Source: Candidatus Saccharimonadota bacterium
GTDB taxonomy: Bacteria; Patescibacteriota; Saccharimonadia; Saccharimonadales; Saccharimonadaceae
Length of the DNA: 29,915 bases
Assembly (NCBI GenBank): GCA_900556885.1
Contig: UNSQ01000007.1
Span: 1-29,915, forward strand
Direction of reading: 5' to 3'
In this document: in pieces, positions 1 through 6,681 of the stretch
Position numbering within the stretch: the first letter of the stretch is position 1
How the letters are laid out: each line of letters starts with the position of its first letter
Program-made: the position numbers and the translations under genes
Notes under the pieces: generated by a model
The model's input: only the letters and a program-made list of their open reading frames with translations
Told to the model about the DNA's origin: nothing
Databases searched by the model: none

Positions 1-1600
1 ATTTGAAAGCGCCTAGCATAGCACCGAACTTTTCTTCAACATAAGCTTCACTAAAGCCCAGTAACCCAAACACTTTATAAAGCACTGCTGGGTTATGATT
101 ACGAACACCACCAGAACAAATTTCATAACCATTCATCACCATATCAAACTGATCGGCGACAATGGATAATTTTTCGGCGTCAGTTTCAGCAGACTCCAGA
201 GCCTGCAAGCCACCCTTTGGCATACTGAACGGATTGTGCCCAAAGTCAAGCTTCTTACTACGCTCATCCCATTCATAAAACGGAAAATCAATAATCCAAG
301 CAAATGCCACGACCGACGGGTCCTTAAGATCAAAGTGCGAGGCAAATTCATTACGCAAGCGCCCCAATACCGCGTTAACAACCGAGCGAGAATCAGCGCC
401 AAAGAACACTGCATCGCCATCAACCGCACCAGTTTTCTGCTGGATATCAGCTAATTCCTTCTCACTCAAGAATTTCGCAATTGGAGATTTTGCTTCGCTA
501 TCTTGATATGTAATGTACGCCAAACCGCCAGCGCCTTCGCTTTTAGCGATATTAGTGAAATTGTCAATTTGCTTGCGGCTCGAACTTGCGCCATTTTTTA
601 CACAAATAGCCTTAACACATTCAGCATTTTTAAATACACCAAACTCAGTCTCTGAGAACACGTCCGTCAGCTCTATCAATTCCATACCAAATCGCAAATC
701 CGGCTTGTCAGAACCGTAAGTTTCCATAGCGTCGCGATACGAAATTCGCGGAATTGGACTGCCATCACCAACCGCCAAATCGCTCAAATCCAACAATTTT
801 TTACCAGCAAAATCAGTTGCCAGTTGCTTCATCAAAGGCTCAACTTCAGCGCGAACTTCTTCTCCATTTTCGGCAAAACTCATCTCCAAATCAAGCTGAT
901 AAAACTCGCCGTACAAGCGATCTGCTCGCGGATCTTCGTCGCGGAAACAAGCCGCCAACTGATAATAACGCGGCACGCCGCCAACCATCAGCAGCTGCTT
1001 AAACTGCTGTGGAGCTTGTGGCAAGGCGTAAAACTTCCCTTCCTGCAAACGACTAGGAATCAGAAAATCACGCGCACCCTCAGGACTTGAGTTAGCCAAA
1101 ATTGGCGTTTGAATTTCAATAAAATCTCGATTGTCCATATATTCATGGATTCGACGATACATTTCGGCGCGCTTTTTAAGCATGTTTTGCATTTTTGGAC
1201 GGCGCAAATCAAGATAACGATACTTGAATCTTAGTTCTTCGCCGGCTTGATTATCCTCGGCAAATGGCTGAATTGGCAAAGTTTCAGCTCGGTTCAAAAT
1301 CTCCAAATTGTCCACAACAATTTCCACATCACCACTGGCAATATTCGGATTTTTCAGACCTTCACCACGCTCCGCAACCACACCACAAGCACGAACCACA
1401 AACTCATCTCGCAAGCTTTCCGCCAAAGAAAAAGCATCTTTTTTATCAGGGTTAATAACCAACTGAACCAAACCCGTGTGGTCACGCAAATCAATAAAAA
1501 TCAATCCGCCATGATCACGCCTGGAATGAACCCAGCCCGCAACTGTAATATCCTCACCAACTTTTTTAGAAGTTTCTGCCGCCAAAATTCTATTTTTCAT
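1..1600 (-). CDS. aspS: Aspartyl-tRNA synthetase, 3' end cut by the window edge
   Basis: Class II aminoacyl-tRNA synthetase that charges tRNA-Asp in the cytoplasm. The frame is open from the ATG at 1600 to base 1, giving about 533 residues. Bacterial AspRS is usually near 590, so the last part, including motif 3 (the GLDR region), lies outside. An N-terminal OB-fold anticodon domain (GWVHSRRDHGG near residue 22) is followed by the class II core with motif 2, FRDEDPRADR, and by the bacterial-type insertion domain. No Shine-Dalgarno sequence precedes the ATG; a TGC-TATAAT element ends 8 bases before it, so the mRNA is expected to be almost leaderless. The CNNM gene upstream on the same strand stops 38 bases away. 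Whether the enzyme also charges tRNA-Asn cannot be told from this window. Confidence 0.96.
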   Translation of the reverse strand, partial: MKNRILAAETSKKVGEDITVAGWVHSRRDHGGLIFIDLRDHTGLVQLVINPDKKDAFSLAESLRDEFVVRACGVVAERGEGLKNPNIASGDVEIVVDNLEILNRAETLPIQPFAEDNQAGEELRFKYRYLDLRRPKMQNMLKKRAEMYRRIHEYMDNRDFIEIQTPILANSSPEGARDFLIPSRLQEGKFYALPQAPQQFKQLLMVGGVPRYYQLAACFRDEDPRADRLYGEFYQLDLEMSFAENGEEVRAEVEPLMKQLATDFAGKKLLDLSDLAVGDGSPIPRISYRDAMETYGSDKPDLRFGMELIELTDVFSETEFGVFKNAECVKAICVKNGASSSRKQIDNFTNIAKSEGAGGLAYITYQDSEAKSPIAKFLSEKELADIQQKTGAVDGDAVFFGADSRSVVNAVLGRLRNEFASHFDLKDPSVVAFAWIIDFPFYEWDERSKKLDFGHNPFSMPKGGLQALESAETDAEKLSIVADQFDMVMNGYEICSGGVRNHNPAVLYKVFGLLGFSEAYVEEKFGAMLGAFK

Positions 1601-1607
1601 ATCTGTT

Positions 1608-1616
1608 ATTATAGCA
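1608..1616 (-). promoter_or_regulatory. Extended -10 promoter of aspS (leaderless type)
   Basis: The minus strand reads TGC-TATAAT, a perfect -10 hexamer with a TGn extension. Seven bases separate it from the ATG, so the predicted +1 is one base before the start codon. No convincing -35 is seen. Confidence 0.65.
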
Positions 1617-1638
1617 TAATCTGGTCAAATTCCCAGAA

Positions 1639-2661
1639 TTAAACATCTCGACGAGTTTTTGTGGGCAAATTATTTTTCTGCGGATTAGCCGTGGCAGCTT
1701 TACGAATATCTCCATAAACATCATATTCGTCAATAATTTTCTGACCTAATAGCGCTTCAATTACGTCTTCTAAGCTCAGTAGACCAACTGTTTCTCGAAA
1801 CTCATTTACAACAATAAACAAGTGATGCTGCGTTTTCAAAAATGCAGCCAAGGTGTGCTGTAGAGTTTGATTTTCGCGAATATAATAGACGTCTTTACTC
1901 ATGGCTGTTTCCGCACGATGAGATTTTGCTTTGCGATCAATCGTCAACAAATCCTGAATTCTCAGCATGCCAACAACATGGTCAATGTCGCCGTCAATGA
2001 CAGGAAATCTGCTATACCCCTTTTTATGAAGATCATCAAGTACTAGCGGCCCAAGAAGTTCGTTCATAGGTACCGATTCAATCATGCTTCGCGGCGTCAT
2101 AATTTCCTCGACCTTCATATCATTGAACTTCAGTCCGTTAGTAATAAGCTTTTTCTCAGAAGATGAAATCGCCCCGCTGGATTGAGCCACCATTTCCAGC
2201 AACTCTTCTTTCGATTCAATCACCCGACTATCACCAACCACTGGCGATACCGAACGGATTAGCGACAAAATTACTTGATGTCGTTCAATTGTCGTTAAAA
2301 TTAGCGGTTCGTATTTTTCATAAAGCTGCTGTGAATATTTCTGCCACAAACCAATTCGCGCGACAGCTCCGATTTCCAGGGCTATTATAATTGACAAAAT
2401 GAGCCCAGCAGCCCAATTGAACAAATAAACGCTAATAACACTTAAAATTACCAAACATAAAGAAGCCACGGCGCGCTGCAGTGAAATAATATCTCGTAAA
2501 AATTCTCTTTGTCGCAAAAGAATTTTAGCCTTTTCATCGCCTAGTCCACTTCTCCGCCGCAACTCAAATTGGCTATGCGAAGACGTTTTCGGTTGAACTC
2601 CCAGCACTATCAGCAAAACCGCCAAAGTAACCAAATATCCAAAAATTAGCACAATCGTCAT
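1639..2661 (-). CDS. CNNM/CBS-domain membrane protein (CorC/HlyC family)
   Basis: Membrane protein of the CNNM (DUF21) plus CBS-pair family, proposed to act in magnesium or other cation homeostasis (known members: CorC, MpfA). From the chosen start it is 340 residues: an N-terminal hydrophobic segment, two close hydrophobic stretches near residues 65-105, then a CBS pair opening with the family hallmark EEIMTPRS. The C-terminal CorC_HlyC domain is absent; the protein ends shortly after the second CBS domain, making it shorter than many relatives. A start six codons upstream (2679) is possible, but TACAAT lies exactly six bases before the ATG at 2661, predicting a leaderless mRNA beginning there. 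Two CorA genes lie nearby, which fits a cation role. Confidence 0.85.
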   Translation of the reverse strand: MTIVLIFGYLVTLAVLLIVLGVQPKTSSHSQFELRRRSGLGDEKAKILLRQREFLRDIISLQRAVASLCLVILSVISVYLFNWAAGLILSIIIALEIGAVARIGLWQKYSQQLYEKYEPLILTTIERHQVILSLIRSVSPVVGDSRVIESKEELLEMVAQSSGAISSSEKKLITNGLKFNDMKVEEIMTPRSMIESVPMNELLGPLVLDDLHKKGYSRFPVIDGDIDHVVGMLRIQDLLTIDRKAKSHRAETAMSKDVYYIRENQTLQHTLAAFLKTQHHLFIVVNEFRETVGLLSLEDVIEALLGQKIIDEYDVYGDIRKAATANPQKNNLPTKTRRDV

Positions 2662-2667
2662 AGTTTT

Positions 2668-2673
2668 ATTGTA
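2668..2673 (-). promoter_or_regulatory. -10 element of the CNNM/CBS gene (leaderless type)
   Basis: TACAAT on the minus strand, five of six consensus bases, with six bases to the ATG at 2661, placing +1 on the start codon. No good -35. It supports the 2661 start over 2679, which would lie upstream of the transcript. Confidence 0.5.
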
Positions 2674-2683
2674 CCGCATTCCG

Positions 2684-2692
2684 TGCTATACT
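2684..2692 (+). promoter_or_regulatory. Extended -10 promoter of the DsbA-like gene
   Basis: TGC-TATACT on the plus strand, an extended -10, 22 bases before the ATG at 2715. The expected +1 near 2699 leaves a short leader carrying GGAGG (2706-2710). It lies back to back with the CNNM promoter. Confidence 0.6.
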
Positions 2693-2714
2693 TACTAGAG
2701 TAAATGGAGGTAAA

Positions 2715-3407
2715 ATGAATAAGAGAAGCTGGATAATTTTCGCAATTATTGTAGTGACAATTGTTGGTGGAATGGTTTATATTTCGACGCAAAATCGATT
2801 AAATATTAGCGATATCAATAACGATCAGCTGAACACGGTTATCGGCGCAGAATCAAGAAATGGCAATATCGCGGATCATAAAATTGGCAGTAAAGACGCC
2901 AAAGTAACGATTATAGAATACGCCGACTATCAATGCCCTGGCTGCGGCACCGCTGCACCAAAAGCTGAAGCGCTAGCTAAAAAATACAAAGATCACGTTC
3001 GGTTAATTTTCCGCAATTTCCCAATTGCTAGCTCACACCCTAATGCACGCGCTGCCGCCGCGGTAGCTGAAGCTGCTGGTCTGCAAGGTAAATTCTGGGA
3101 GATGAATGAGCTTCTATATGCAAATCAGGACGCTTGGAAAAATGCCAATACTACAGAACGCGACAACATCTTCAAATCTTATGCTGAACAATTGAAGCTT
3201 AATATCGATCAATATAAAACCGATATTGCCAGCAACAGGGTTAAAAATAAAATCGACTTCGATATGGCTCTCGGTCGCAAGCACGGCGTTGCCGCAACAC
3301 CAACTTTCTACATAAATGGAAAAAACACTGAAATGGATAGTTCTGGCTCAATTGAATCATCAGTCAAGGAAGCCTTGAAAAAAGCTGGCGTTGAAGTAAA
3401 AGATTAA
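2715..3407 (+). CDS. Membrane-anchored DsbA-family thiol oxidoreductase (CPGC)
   Basis: Probable thiol-disulfide oxidoreductase acting outside the membrane on secreted proteins. The 230-residue protein has one N-terminal transmembrane anchor (about residues 6-23) followed by a DsbA/Thioredoxin_4 domain. The active site is DYQCPGCG with C74 and C77, and the cis-proline loop is AATPTFYING with P196. GGAGG four bases before the ATG makes the start secure. The gene stands alone between a divergent CNNM gene and a strong terminator. A second anchored DsbA-like protein (25132) and a thioredoxin-like protein (25855) occur in the window; no DsbB or VKOR partner is visible here. Family is certain; whether it oxidises or isomerises is inferred. 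Confidence 0.9.
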   Translation: MNKRSWIIFAIIVVTIVGGMVYISTQNRLNISDINNDQLNTVIGAESRNGNIADHKIGSKDAKVTIIEYADYQCPGCGTAAPKAEALAKKYKDHVRLIFRNFPIASSHPNARAAAAVAEAAGLQGKFWEMNELLYANQDAWKNANTTERDNIFKSYAEQLKLNIDQYKTDIASNRVKNKIDFDMALGRKHGVAATPTFYINGKNTEMDSSGSIESSVKEALKKAGVEVKD

Positions 3408-3426
3408 CGCATTTTCACACAAACCA

Positions 3427-3458
3427 AAATCCCGCTCCGGTGCCTTGGAGCGGGATTT
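3427..3458. terminator. Strong intrinsic terminator, probably bidirectional
   Basis: Perfect 12-bp inverted repeat AAATCCCGCTCC / GGAGCGGGATTT with an 8-base loop. On the plus strand it lies 19 bases after the DsbA stop and is followed by a T-rich tail. On the minus strand it follows the small ORF at 3504-3596 and is also T-rich (GGGATTTGGTTTG). Confidence 0.9.
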
Positions 3459-3503
3459 GTTTATAGTCGTCCCTATTCTATCATTGGATCGACTGCACTC
3501 TTT

Positions 3504-3596
3504 TTATTGTGCTATGTATGTTTGCCATTCGGCAGGCACCACATCCACCGCGATCTTTTTGCGCCTTGATGGCACAAATTTGATTGCTATTGGCAT
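3504..3596 (-). CDS. Candidate 30-residue basic peptide, or part of a small RNA
   Basis: Not recognised. On the minus strand an ATG preceded by AAGGAG (3607-3612, 10 bases away) opens 30 codons: MPIAIKFVPSRRKKIAVDVV, then PAEWQTYIAQ, then TAA. The peptide is basic in its first half, with an RRKK patch, and has no transmembrane segment. It sits inside a complete transcription unit: a good promoter at 3695-3723, a leader of about 90 bases with several possible hairpins, the ORF, and the terminator at 3427-3458, giving a transcript of about 265 nt. The Shine-Dalgarno lies mostly in the loop of a TGCAC/GTGCA hairpin, which suggests control of translation. The alternative is a non-coding RNA in which the ORF is accidental. 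I do not see the hallmarks of tmRNA, RNase P RNA, SRP RNA or 6S RNA. The rest of the 350-base gap between genes shows nothing else. Confidence 0.4.
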   Translation of the reverse strand: MPIAIKFVPSRRKKIAVDVVPAEWQTYIAQ

Positions 3597-3694
3597 GTGT
3601 TTTGCACTCCTTATTATTATGTGCAGCCCCACGCGCTTCGACCTTTATCACTTAATATCAGCAATTTAATGCTTCGGCGCGAGACATGCTAACA

Positions 3695-3723
3695 ATGTTA
3701 CCAAACGTTTATTGGTACGTCAA
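3695..3723 (-). promoter_or_regulatory. Promoter of the small minus-strand transcription unit
   Basis: TTGACG (3718-3723), a 17-bp spacer and TAACAT (3695-3700) on the minus strand. The spacer holds an inverted repeat, ACCAA-N7-TTGGT, with an AAACGTTT palindrome, which could be an operator. Predicted +1 is near 3688. Confidence 0.6.
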
Positions 3724-3725
3724 GC

Positions 3726-3743
3726 AAAAACATTTTGAAAATG
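3726..3743 (-). terminator. Possible weak terminator after the first CorA gene
   Basis: CATTTTCAAAATG followed by five T on the minus strand, 16 bases after the CorA stop. The stem is short and A/T only, so termination would be weak. It touches the next promoter's -35. Confidence 0.3.
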
Positions 3744-3758
3744 CTTATTATATCTATA

Positions 3759-4679
3759 TTAGAATAAGCGGAGTCGCTTAGCAACAAACATAACAAGTAA
3801 AATCAACAACACCGTAAAACTGGTGATAACCGGGTACGCCCAAGGCTCGCCCTGAAATGGTAACGCGATATTCATTCCATACATTCCGTAAAAAACGTTC
3901 GGAATAGCCAGGAGAATTGTTATGGCGGTCAACGCCTTCATGCGTTGGTTCAGCGTATTATTAGCAACTGTCGAATAAGCGTTTTGGATACTGGAAATTG
4001 TGTGTGTGCTGGAACTGATTGCCACTAAAACTTGCCTGATATGTAGATCGACGTCTTCCAAGGCTTCCAGATCTCTAGTCTTAAATAGATGACGGCGATT
4101 TTCCATTAGTTGTGTAATAACGCGGGACATCCCCTCCAAACTGCTTCGATATTCATTGAGCGTGTCTTCAATTGCCACAAATTTAATAAAATCCGAATTC
4201 TCAACTTCATGACGACTTAGTCGCCGACGAGCATCGCTAATTTGCTCCGTTAACAAATGCACGCGCTGTTCGTATTGAGAAATAATATACGCCAAATTCG
4301 CAGCAAAAACTCCCGCTGGACGCTCGGTTGTGCTAAATAAATAATCGCCAACCTCCAGAGGTGAAAATTTAACATGAGGCGATATTGTAATATAATGACC
4401 GCCGCTAATTGCAATCAAAAACGGTGCCGTTTTGCCAGAATCAGTTTGACCAAATGGTATGCGTGTAAAAATATATTCAACGCCATCGGAAAACTCCGCT
4501 CGAGGCAATTCGTGGATGTCCAGTACGTCACGGACAATATTAGCAGACAACGACAAAGCCTTTGAAACTCGAGTAACATCAAGACTTCCAGTCAAATTAA
4601 TCCAACCGTTTTTATGCATTCGTTGAGCTTGCGTCAACTTTTCAGTCAACGATCTGCGTTCAAAATAGCCCACCATCAT
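3759..4679 (-). CDS. corA: CorA-family magnesium/divalent cation transporter (copy 1)
   Basis: Membrane channel for Mg2+ or a related divalent cation, normally a homopentamer. The 306-residue protein has the usual order: a cytoplasmic alpha/beta domain, long helices (about residues 130-235), and two C-terminal transmembrane helices joined by the signature YGMYGMN (GMN at 268-270). The pore loop after GMN contains GEPW, keeping an acidic residue where CorA usually has MPEL. No Shine-Dalgarno; TATAAT ends exactly six bases before the ATG, so the mRNA is expected to start at the AUG. It lies directly downstream of a second CorA gene on the same strand, with its own promoter. True substrate (Mg2+, Co2+, Zn2+) cannot be read from sequence. 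Confidence 0.93.
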   Translation of the reverse strand: MMVGYFERRSLTEKLTQAQRMHKNGWINLTGSLDVTRVSKALSLSANIVRDVLDIHELPRAEFSDGVEYIFTRIPFGQTDSGKTAPFLIAISGGHYITISPHVKFSPLEVGDYLFSTTERPAGVFAANLAYIISQYEQRVHLLTEQISDARRRLSRHEVENSDFIKFVAIEDTLNEYRSSLEGMSRVITQLMENRRHLFKTRDLEALEDVDLHIRQVLVAISSSTHTISSIQNAYSTVANNTLNQRMKALTAITILLAIPNVFYGMYGMNIALPFQGEPWAYPVITSFTVLLILLVMFVAKRLRLF

Positions 4680-4685
4680 GAGAAA

Positions 4686-4714
4686 ATTATAATATACATA
4701 AGCGATATTAGCAA
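4686..4714 (-). promoter_or_regulatory. Promoter of CorA copy 1 (leaderless type)
   Basis: TTGCTA (4709-4714), 17-bp spacer, perfect TATAAT (4686-4691), then six bases and the ATG at 4679. Predicted +1 coincides with the A of the start codon. Confidence 0.7.
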
Positions 4715-4736
4715 TCTGTCGAATTGCAATTAAACT

Positions 4737-5651
4737 TTAGCGGCGGCGCAGGAAATAATAGCCCACAACAAATGCCAGCACTACACTAACTGCGGTAATT
4801 CCCCAAAACATCAATGGATTATCGGCACCTGGAATCGGCACGTTCATACCATACAAACCAGCGATCATCGTCGGAATAGTCAAAGCTACGGTAATTACGG
4901 TTAGCAGACGGATCGTTTCGTTAAGGCGCGTATCCATCACTGCCCTATAGCTATCGCGTACATTAGTAATCGTCCTCAACAAACTTTTACAACGCGCAAT
5001 CACCTGCTCCAAATCAATCGAAATATCCTCAACGTCTTCCTTATCATCAGCTTTCAGTCGCAACTTCTGAGTCGCCAAAAGTCTCTCAATTGCCCAGTTC
5101 ATCGGAATTAACGCGTCAAGATAATCATTCAATTTGCGCTCATACTCCGCCAAGGTGGCAATGTCATTAACTCTCAGCGTATGAATACTGTCTGTAGCCG
5201 CTCGCATTTGGCGATTAATCGTTGCCACGCGCCGCTGATATTGCGTTGAAATTGCCTCAACCATCGCCACCAAAAGCTCAACTTGTCGATCCGTCCTAAT
5301 TCGCACTTTATCAATAAATGGCTGCCACAATCGCCCCAAACTATCTCTGGACAACGTCACAATATGATCTTTATTGATGCAGAATAAAATTGGCGTGGTA
5401 AAATCGTTAAAATCGTCGTCAGTGTCTGGCAATCGCGCAATCAAATAAGTCCACTCATCGTCAAACTCAATACGTGGCACCTCGTGTGGATCAAGCGCGT
5501 CACTTATCAAATCCTCATCCAAACCCAGCGTCAGCAATTGCGAAACCTCTTCGTCGCTTGGTCTTTCGCAGCGCACCCACGAACCAGACTGCAAATTTTC
5601 TTGCTGACTAATTACTGAATCGTTATTTGTTGAACGAAGATATTGCAACAT
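4737..5651 (-). CDS. corA: CorA-family magnesium/divalent cation transporter (copy 2)
   Basis: Second CorA-type channel, 304 residues, with the same layout as its neighbour: N-terminal cytoplasmic domain, coiled helical region, two C-terminal transmembrane helices and GLYGMN (GMN at 268-270). The two proteins differ clearly along their length, so this is an old duplication or two separate paralogs. The loop after GMN reads VPIPGADNP and lacks the glutamate of the MPEL motif, having an aspartate instead, so ion preference or direction may differ. Its own TATAAT lies eight bases before the ATG with no Shine-Dalgarno. It is separated from arcC upstream by a clear terminator. Confidence 0.92.
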   Translation of the reverse strand: MLQYLRSTNNDSVISQQENLQSGSWVRCERPSDEEVSQLLTLGLDEDLISDALDPHEVPRIEFDDEWTYLIARLPDTDDDFNDFTTPILFCINKDHIVTLSRDSLGRLWQPFIDKVRIRTDRQVELLVAMVEAISTQYQRRVATINRQMRAATDSIHTLRVNDIATLAEYERKLNDYLDALIPMNWAIERLLATQKLRLKADDKEDVEDISIDLEQVIARCKSLLRTITNVRDSYRAVMDTRLNETIRLLTVITVALTIPTMIAGLYGMNVPIPGADNPLMFWGITAVSVVLAFVVGYYFLRRR

Positions 5652-5659
5652 AATTTTAT

Positions 5660-5665
5660 ATTATA
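5660..5665 (-). promoter_or_regulatory. -10 element of CorA copy 2 (nearly leaderless)
   Basis: Perfect TATAAT on the minus strand, eight bases before the ATG; predicted leader about two bases. It lies just past the arcC terminator. Confidence 0.55.
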
Positions 5666-5685
5666 AAATAAAACATAAATAAACA

Positions 5686-5720
5686 CAAGAAGCTCCTGCG
5701 CCGTTTACAGGAACTTCTTG
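5686..5720 (-). terminator. Intrinsic terminator of the arc operon
   Basis: Inverted repeat CAAGAAGcTCCTG / CAGGAaCTTCTTG with a 9-base loop and one mismatch. It starts 7 bases after the arcC stop and is followed on the minus strand by a T-rich tract. Confidence 0.85.
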
Positions 5721-5727
5721 ATTTTGA

Positions 5728-6678
5728 TTACGATTTGACTATCGTGCCCGCCGAGCCGCTAATAGCTTCAGCAGTTTTATCCAGCGAAGTAATAATCGCC
5801 GTACGCCCCGACTTTCCATCCAGGAACGACAAGGCGGCCTGAGTTTTTGGCAACATTGAACCTGCCGCAAATTGCCCATCGTCAATATGCTTTTGAAGTT
5901 CTTCTATTGAAACTTCCCCGAGAGATTGCTCATCTGGTTTGCCAAAATTAATTTTAGCAGCATCAACCGAAGTCAAAATCAGCAAAGTATCGGCGTCCAA
6001 AAGATCTGCCAATTTTGCCGCGCCGAAGTCCTTATCAATGACCGCAGCGACGCCTTTTAATTGACCAGTTTCGTCTTGCAAAACAGGAATGCCGCCGCCG
6101 CCAGTTGAAACGACCGTCACGCCAGCATGAACCAGCGCCTTAATCACATCAGCCTCAACAATTGTCTGAGGTTTTGGCGACGGAACGACACGTCGCCAGC
6201 CGCGACCAGCGTCTTCTTTTACCGTGTAGCCGCGTTCGCTAGCGACGGTTTTTGCCTCGTCTTCCGAATAGAACGGACCAATTGGCTTGGTTGGATTTTG
6301 GAATGCTGGATCGCTTAAGCTAACAATCGTTTGGGTTATAACGCTAACAGCGCGATTGTTCATCTGATTAACCATAAAGGCGTCATGAAAAGCCTGTTGC
6401 AACCAAAAGCCAATCAATCCCTGGCTCATAGCGCCAGAATCTTCCAGCGGCAAACTTGGCACATCTGGCGTGTTAATCGCCTCTTCATGCAACACAATAT
6501 TGCCAACCTGAGGACCATTGCCATGAACAATTGCTACGTTATGACCAGCCTGGATTAACGGTAAAAGTTGTCGAACGGTTTCATCGGCTACTCGTTGTTG
6601 TTGCTCAGACGCGGCTTCGCCCTGCCGTTGCAGGGCGTTACCACCGAGCGCTACTACAATAGTACGCTTCTTATCCAT
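5728..6678 (-). CDS. arcC: Carbamate kinase, last enzyme of the arginine deiminase pathway
   Basis: Moves the phosphate of carbamoyl phosphate to ADP, giving ATP, ammonia and CO2; this is the energy-yielding step. The 316-residue protein is full length for the amino-acid kinase family and shows the N-terminal VVALGGNALQ loop, HGNGPQVGN (substrate and nucleotide glycine loop), a central STGGGGIPV segment and the conserved ending GSMLPKTQAAL. It starts three bases after the arcD stop, with only a distant GGAG in the arcD tail as a ribosome site, so translational coupling is likely. It is the last gene of the arcA-arcB-arcD-arcC operon and is followed by a terminator. Confidence 0.97.
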   Translation of the reverse strand: MDKKRTIVVALGGNALQRQGEAASEQQQRVADETVRQLLPLIQAGHNVAIVHGNGPQVGNIVLHEEAINTPDVPSLPLEDSGAMSQGLIGFWLQQAFHDAFMVNQMNNRAVSVITQTIVSLSDPAFQNPTKPIGPFYSEDEAKTVASERGYTVKEDAGRGWRRVVPSPKPQTIVEADVIKALVHAGVTVVSTGGGGIPVLQDETGQLKGVAAVIDKDFGAAKLADLLDADTLLILTSVDAAKINFGKPDEQSLGEVSIEELQKHIDDGQFAAGSMLPKTQAALSFLDGKSGRTAIITSLDKTAEAISGSAGTIVKS

Positions 6679-6681
6679 AGG

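Noticed and set aside
3445-3669. Plus-strand open frame of 74 codons after the DsbA terminator
   Set aside because: It begins inside the terminator hairpin, has no ribosome site or promoter, and its sequence is not protein-like; the opposite strand has better signals.
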